Positions 34,771 through 38,499 of a stretch of DNA of 38,499 nucleotides are shown here, piece by piece; the first letter of the stretch is position 1; each line of letters opens with the position of its first letter. Both the position numbers and the translations under genes were made by a program. The notes under the pieces were generated by a model that was not told the origin of the DNA, ran no database searches, and was given only the letters and a program-made list of their open reading frames with translations. Source of the DNA: Minisyncoccota bacterium (lineage in GTDB: Bacteria; Patescibacteriota; Minisyncoccia; Minisyncoccales; RBG-13-42-11); contig JAQTPY010000007.1 in assembly GCA_028712445.1 (NCBI GenBank), forward strand, positions 1 to 38,499, given 5' to 3'.

Positions 34771-36465
34771 TCATTTTAACATTTCTATGAATTTATTCAG
34801 TTCCATCGCCCCCAGATCCTTCATGCCTCTTTCTCTGACGCTTACCGTATTCGATTCGATTTCTTTGTCTCCGACTATGACAAGATAGGGGATTTTCTGC
34901 AATTCTCCGTTTCTTATCTTTTTTCCGACCGTCTCGTTTTCATCATTAATCTCAACTCTGAAAGAATGCAGCTCTTTTTTTATTTTTTCAGCATAGTCTA
35001 AGTGTCTGTCTGATATTGGGATTACGCGAATTTGGACAGGAGAAAGCCATAAAGGGAAAGCTCCCGCATAATGTTCAATGAGTAAAGCCATAAATCTTTC
35101 GTAAGATCCCAAAATCGCTCGGTGGACCATTACAGGATTTTCTTCCAATCCCTCTTTATTCTTGTACGTCAAGTTAAACCTTTTTGGGGTGGCAAAATCA
35201 ATTTGTACTGTAGGGATTTGAATCTCTTTTCCAGAAGCATCTTTAAACATGAAGTCTAGTTTGGGGCCATATAGGGCAGCTTCTCCAGGACATTTTTTGG
35301 CTGCCAGATTCATTTCGTCTGAAACTTCCTGAAGTATCTTTTCGCATAAATCCCAATCTTTCTTTTCACCTATATATTTGCTAAAGTCTTTTCCTCTTGT
35401 TGAAAGAGAAACCCAATGATTTCCCCAGAGACCGATTGATGTATAGAAGTCCTTTATTATGTTAACCAATGACTTAATCTCATCCTTTACCTGCTCTCGA
35501 GTGCAGAATGTATGGCCATCTTCGCATGTAATGGCGTAAACACGGGTCAATCCGCCGACTTCTCCCGGTTTTTCGGCTCGGTATTGTTTTTCTGATTCCA
35601 TGTATCGAATAGGTAAATCTCTATAAGATCTCGGACGGGAGGCATATATTTGTGTTTGATGAGGACACTGAACAGGCTTTATTACAAATTTATGTCCTTT
35701 TGGCGAAGAAACATGAAATAATTCATCAGCAAATTTCTTGGCATGTCCCGAAATTTCGTAAAGATCTATTTTTGCCAAATGAGGAGTCGAAACTTTTTCA
35801 AAACCATAATTTCGGCATATTTTCTCCACTTCTTTTTGCAACTCCTCCTTTAATATGGTTCCTTTGGGAGTAAACATCGGAAGACCTGGACCGACAAGGT
35901 CGGAAAAACAGAAAAGGTCTAATTCTTTTCCAAGCTTCCTATGATCTCTTTTTTCCGCCTCCTCCTGCATTTTTATAAACTCATCAAGCTCTTTTTTTGT
36001 TTCAAAGGCAATCCCATAAATACGGGTAAGCATCGGATTTTTTTCATCGCCTTTCCAGTAAGCGCCAGCAATCTTAGTTAATTTGAAGGCGCTTAAAGGC
36101 AGTTCCTTTGTGGATTTTATATGGGGACCCTTGCAGAGGTCTGTAAATTTTCCAGTTTCATAAATAGTGACATTTTTTCCTGGCAGTTCTTTGATCAATT
36201 CCAATTTATAAGGTTGATTTTTGAATAGTTTTTTTGCTACAATCTTGGAAACGGATTTTTTTACAAACTTAAGATCTTCCTTAATTAACTCCTGCATTCT
36301 TTTCTCAATTTTAGGCAAATCGTCCTCCGTTAAAGGGGCGGGGAAGTCAAAATCGTAATAAAAACCGTTCTCAATTGCGGGCCCTATGCCAAGTTTGGTC
36401 TTAGGATAAATGTCCAAGACCGCAGCGGCCAGGATATGCGATAAAGAATGTCTTTTTGTTTCCAT
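34771..36465 (-). CDS. thrS: Threonyl-tRNA synthetase without TGS domain
   Basis: A 564-residue class II synthetase. It starts directly at the N2 editing domain: METKRHSLSHILAAAVL with the HxxxH motif, GIGPAIENGFYYDFD, and the CxxxH site in LCKGPH. The TGS domain (about 60 residues) that normally precedes it is missing. The catalytic core shows PVQCPHQTQIYASRPRSYR, RYMESEKQYRAE and VHRAILGSYERFMALLIEHY; the anticodon-binding domain closes the protein. I choose the ATG at 36465. A GTG 18 bases upstream is also open, but it lies before the predicted transcript start. Translation is probably near-leaderless. Confidence 0.94.
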   Translation of the reverse strand: METKRHSLSHILAAAVLDIYPKTKLGIGPAIENGFYYDFDFPAPLTEDDLPKIEKRMQELIKEDLKFVKKSVSKIVAKKLFKNQPYKLELIKELPGKNVTIYETGKFTDLCKGPHIKSTKELPLSAFKLTKIAGAYWKGDEKNPMLTRIYGIAFETKKELDEFIKMQEEAEKRDHRKLGKELDLFCFSDLVGPGLPMFTPKGTILKEELQKEVEKICRNYGFEKVSTPHLAKIDLYEISGHAKKFADELFHVSSPKGHKFVIKPVQCPHQTQIYASRPRSYRDLPIRYMESEKQYRAEKPGEVGGLTRVYAITCEDGHTFCTREQVKDEIKSLVNIIKDFYTSIGLWGNHWVSLSTRGKDFSKYIGEKKDWDLCEKILQEVSDEMNLAAKKCPGEAALYGPKLDFMFKDASGKEIQIPTVQIDFATPKRFNLTYKNKEGLEENPVMVHRAILGSYERFMALLIEHYAGAFPLWLSPVQIRVIPISDRHLDYAEKIKKELHSFRVEINDENETVGKKIRNGELQKIPYLVIVGDKEIESNTVSVRERGMKDLGAMELNKFIEMLK

Positions 36466-36473
36466 ATTCAGAT

Positions 36474-36502
36474 ATTCTAGCACAAATCAAGCTGTATATG
36501 AA
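36474..36502 (-). promoter_or_regulatory. Promoter of thrS, probably near-leaderless
   Basis: On the minus strand TTCATA (36497-36502), 17 bases, TAGAAT (36474-36479) with an extended -10 (TGC before it). The ATG at 36465 lies only nine bases past the -10, which also supports that start over the upstream GTG. Confidence 0.55.
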
Positions 36503-36527
36503 GTGAAAAAAAGGAAAAGCAGGGGAA

Positions 36528-36555
36528 TTGACAAAAGAAAAGATTGTGATATAAT
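36528..36555 (+). promoter_or_regulatory. Promoter of the DHH-like gene
   Basis: TTGACA (36528-36533), a 16-base spacer and TATAAT (36550-36555), the closest to consensus in the window. Predicted start near 36562, giving a leader of about 100 bases. Confidence 0.8.
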
Positions 36556-36595
36556 TTAGGGCACGTAAATCTAATCTTCAACTCGTTTTAAATAA

Positions 36596-36661
36596 ATGGG
36601 TTTGAAAATAGGAAACAGTTCTTTGAAACTTTGGAAAAATATAGAACTAATGGAGGTTTAA
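36596..36661 (+). CDS. Possible 21-residue leader peptide
   Basis: An ATG-started frame of 21 codons plus stop in the leader of the DHH-like gene; it ends one base before that gene's TTG. The GGAGG for the TTG lies within its last codons. It has no Shine-Dalgarno of its own and may be chance. Confidence 0.25.
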   Translation: MGLKIGNSSLKLWKNIELMEV

Positions 36662-36662
36662 T

Positions 36663-37163
36663 TTGAAGTATTTAATTATTGCCGATCAGGGTTTGGATGG
36701 TGTGATTTCAGCGGCTAGCGCCATCATATATTATGATTTTCCTTTGGGGGAGACAGAAATTCTGTTTACCCAACCTTTCGCTCTAGATAGGGTGGAAATT
36801 CCAGAGGAAGCAGAAAGGATAGTAGTTGTTGATGTAGGGTTCAACAATGAAAATCCTGAAATGACCAGGGCTTTTATAAAGCGCTTAGGATCCAAGCTTT
36901 TAGGCTGGTTCGATCATCATTCGGGCTGGCCCGAAGACATCGCAGGCAATCCGGCATTATTCGTAATAATACCACAGGCCAAAAGCTGCGGAGGAATGAT
37001 TCCTTCGGGTGATCCTGAATTAAGGGCTAATGCCAATATCGCAGATACCCATGGAGAGCTAAGTCCTTGGGCTCAGATCATCGAGGAGGATTTAAAAGTC
37101 AATCCCTTGGACAATGAAGCCAGATTGGCAGCCGTACACAAAATACTTAAACGAACCAAATAA
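36663..37163 (+). CDS. DHH-family phosphoesterase-like protein (N-terminal domain only)
   Basis: A 166-residue protein related to the DHH superfamily (RecJ, NrnA). Motif III is intact (GWFDHHSGW), motif II reads VVVDVGFN and motif IV may be NIADTHGE. Motif I, HxDxDG in the family, reads DQGLDG (8-13), so the first histidine and aspartate are changed. The DHHA1 substrate domain is absent. It could be a degenerate nuclease or nucleotide phosphodiesterase, or a binding protein. The start is TTG at 36663, set by GGAGGT (36652-36657). It has a near-consensus promoter and a strong terminator, standing alone between thrS and dnaE. Confidence 0.6.
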   Translation: MKYLIIADQGLDGVISAASAIIYYDFPLGETEILFTQPFALDRVEIPEEAERIVVVDVGFNNENPEMTRAFIKRLGSKLLGWFDHHSGWPEDIAGNPALFVIIPQAKSCGGMIPSGDPELRANANIADTHGELSPWAQIIEEDLKVNPLDNEARLAAVHKILKRTK

Positions 37164-37168
37164 CCAAA

Positions 37169-37204
37169 AGGGGACAAAGCTATGCTTTGCCCCCTCATTT
37201 TTTT
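37169..37204 (+). terminator. Terminator after the DHH-like gene
   Basis: GGGG-A-CAAAGC and GCTTTGCCCC pair (one bulged A) around a TAT(G)-type loop, followed after CTCA by a run of seven T. It ends at the 3' end of the convergent dnaE. Confidence 0.82.
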
Positions 37205-38499
37205 AACTTTCAATTATTTCTTCGACTCCTTCACAGATTAATTTAGGAGTGCCGTCTTTAGAGTCTACGCGACCTGAAACTAAGATTATTTTATTCTCCT
37301 GGAAGGCGTTGGGATAAGTTTCAATTATTCGAGGGAAGACGACAACTTCTATTCTGTCGTTCATGTCTTCCAAGTTTACGAACAGCATGGGTTTTCCTGT
37401 TCTTGTTATTATCTTTTTAATAGTGGAAACAATTCCACCCACCTTAAAAAGATTCCTTGATGGCCGGGTTGGAAGCTTCGATATTGGCAAAGCTCTTTTC
37501 TCAAGAATTTCCTTGTAGTTTTTTAAAGGATGGCTGCTGATAAAGAGTCCCAGAAGTTCTTTTTCCCAAGCAAGCTTATCTTTTTCTGAGGCCAGTTCAG
37601 CTTTAGCTAAAATTATTTTGTGAGTAAAGTTGATTGAGTCAAAAAGTCCTGACTGTCCGTTGGTTTTTGTTTTTTGATTTTCTTTGGAATATTCAAGAAG
37701 CCTTTCCATATTAAAGAGAAGCTTGTTTCTGTCTTCCATCTTGTCAAAAGCTCCTGCTTTAATTAAGCTTTCCAGAGATTTTTTATTCAAATCTTTGGTT
37801 TGGACTCTATTGATGAAATCTTCAACTGACTTATACGGCCCCCTGGCCTTTCTTTCTTCGACAATGGCTTCGACTATGCCTGTTCCTACGTTTTTTATAG
37901 CCAAAAGTCCGAACCTGATTTGGTTTTTCTTTGGAACCACTCCGAAGTTAACAAAGCTTTCATTGATATCTGGCGGCAAAACTTCAAGCCCCATTTTTTT
38001 GCATTCCTGAATTAAAATTGAAATTCTCTCCACATCGTGTTTTTCTGAAGTCAAAAGAGACGACATGAACTCCGGAGGATAGTGAGCTTTAAGGTAAGCT
38101 GTCTGATAAGCTATGGTGGCGTAGGCCGCAGCGTGTGAACGGTTGAAGGAATAAGAAGCGAAGGGCTCAATCCAGTACCATATCTGCTGGGCAATATTTT
38201 GGTCGATGTTGTTTTTTACCATGCCTGAAATGAATTTTTCCTTCTGATCCATCAAGAGTTTTTTAATCTTCTTTCCTATGGCTTTCCTTAATATGTCGGC
38301 CTCGCCCAAAGTGAAACCCGCCATTTGCTGGGCAATTTTCATTATCTGTTCCTGATAGACCGCGATTCCCTGAGTGTTTTCCAGAATCGGTTTCAATTTA
38401 GGATGCAGATAGGTGACCTCTTCTTTTTTGTTTTTCCTTGCAATATAGTCCGGGATCAGTTGCATGGGGCCCGGGCGGTAAAGGGCCACCATGGCAATA
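37203..38499 (-). CDS. dnaE: DNA polymerase III alpha subunit, C-terminal part (cut by window edge)
   Basis: About 431 C-terminal residues of the replicative polymerase. The frame continues to the right edge (IAMVALYRPGPM), so the N-terminal PHP and catalytic palm domains lie outside the window. Visible parts are the fingers segment (QGIAVYQEQIMKIAQQMAG, EADILRKAIGKK), ASYSFNRSHAAAYATIAYQTAYLKAHYP, the helix-hairpin-helix region (FGLLAIKNVGTGIVEAI) and the C-terminal OB fold (FKVGGIVSTIKK...MLFVNLEDMNDRIEVVVFP). The ATG seen at 38492 is internal, not the start. The end at IIES is short compared with E. coli DnaE, so the tau-binding tail is probably absent. Confidence 0.95.
   Translation of the reverse strand, partial: IAMVALYRPGPMQLIPDYIARKNKKEEVTYLHPKLKPILENTQGIAVYQEQIMKIAQQMAGFTLGEADILRKAIGKKIKKLLMDQKEKFISGMVKNNIDQNIAQQIWYWIEPFASYSFNRSHAAAYATIAYQTAYLKAHYPPEFMSSLLTSEKHDVERISILIQECKKMGLEVLPPDINESFVNFGVVPKKNQIRFGLLAIKNVGTGIVEAIVEERKARGPYKSVEDFINRVQTKDLNKKSLESLIKAGAFDKMEDRNKLLFNMERLLEYSKENQKTKTNGQSGLFDSINFTHKIILAKAELASEKDKLAWEKELLGLFISSHPLKNYKEILEKRALPISKLPTRPSRNLFKVGGIVSTIKKIITRTGKPMLFVNLEDMNDRIEVVVFPRIIETYPNAFQENKIILVSGRVDSKDGTPKLICEGVEEIIES

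Noticed and set aside
37203-38499. Truncated dnaE pseudogene
   Set aside because: The frame stays open to the right edge; the gene is cut by the window, not broken.

Overview
This window looks like a chromosomal segment of a Candidate Phyla Radiation bacterium (Patescibacteria, most likely a Parcubacteria-type lineage). I infer this from several features. Genes are packed tightly, with many 1-20 base overlaps. Most genes lack a Shine-Dalgarno (SD) sequence. Surface proteins carry DUF5667, PEGA, CARDB and LamG-like domains. There is a GatCAB amidotransferase, and tRNA-processing enzymes are trimmed to their cores. No phage, insertion sequence, CRISPR array or rRNA is visible.

Layout. Bases 1-1701 hold a Cas4/RecB-like nuclease and, convergent to it, a PEGA-domain membrane protein. 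From 1777 to 9852 runs a dense plus-strand run: mreB, a holB-like gene, frr, rseP, proS, a second mreB, gatC, gatA and a small membrane protein. Bases 9856-10922 hold three tRNA genes (initiator Met, a second CAU tRNA, and Asp). Between the two CAU tRNAs sits a gene for a helix-turn-helix protein with a LAGLIDADG-like domain. An orotate phosphoribosyltransferase-like gene follows, then pheS, pheT, gyrB, a large secreted multidomain protein and a small membrane protein (to 19533). Bases 19539-20910 are secE-nusG-rplK behind a structured leader. Bases 20959-29192 are mostly deoxypyrimidine and one-carbon metabolism: P-loop kinase, dCMP deaminase, ThyA, DHFR, a NUDIX protein, a Dcd/Dut-fold protein, GlyA, FolD and DeoC, followed by gatB. 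A MraZ-like gene precedes a switch to the minus strand: miaA, miaB, a secreted DUF5667 protein with Kazal and Kunitz-like modules, a multi-pass membrane protein and thrS. A plus-strand DHH-like gene and the C-terminal part of dnaE (running off the right edge) close the window.

How the parts fit. ThyA, DHFR, GlyA and FolD together would give a full thymidylate/folate cycle, with the deaminase supplying dUMP. ProS, PheST, ThrS, GatCAB, MiaA and MiaB plus three tRNAs make this a translation-heavy segment. MreB, RseP and the secreted proteins concern the cell envelope.

Most unusual observations. (1) ThyA lacks three of the four arginines that normally hold the dUMP phosphate, and the neighbouring Dcd/Dut-fold protein lacks both signature acidic residues. 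(2) ProS, PheT, ThrS and MiaB have each lost a different accessory domain. (3) The initiator tRNA departs from consensus at several nearly invariant positions. (4) A DUF5667 surface protein carries putative protease-inhibitor modules. (5) There are two gene styles: SD-less, sometimes apparently leaderless housekeeping genes, and four solitary genes that each have an SD and a terminator, three of them with a clear -35/-10 promoter. (6) A short GC-rich motif recurs in four intergenic places. All functional calls come from reading motifs by eye; no database search or folding program was run.
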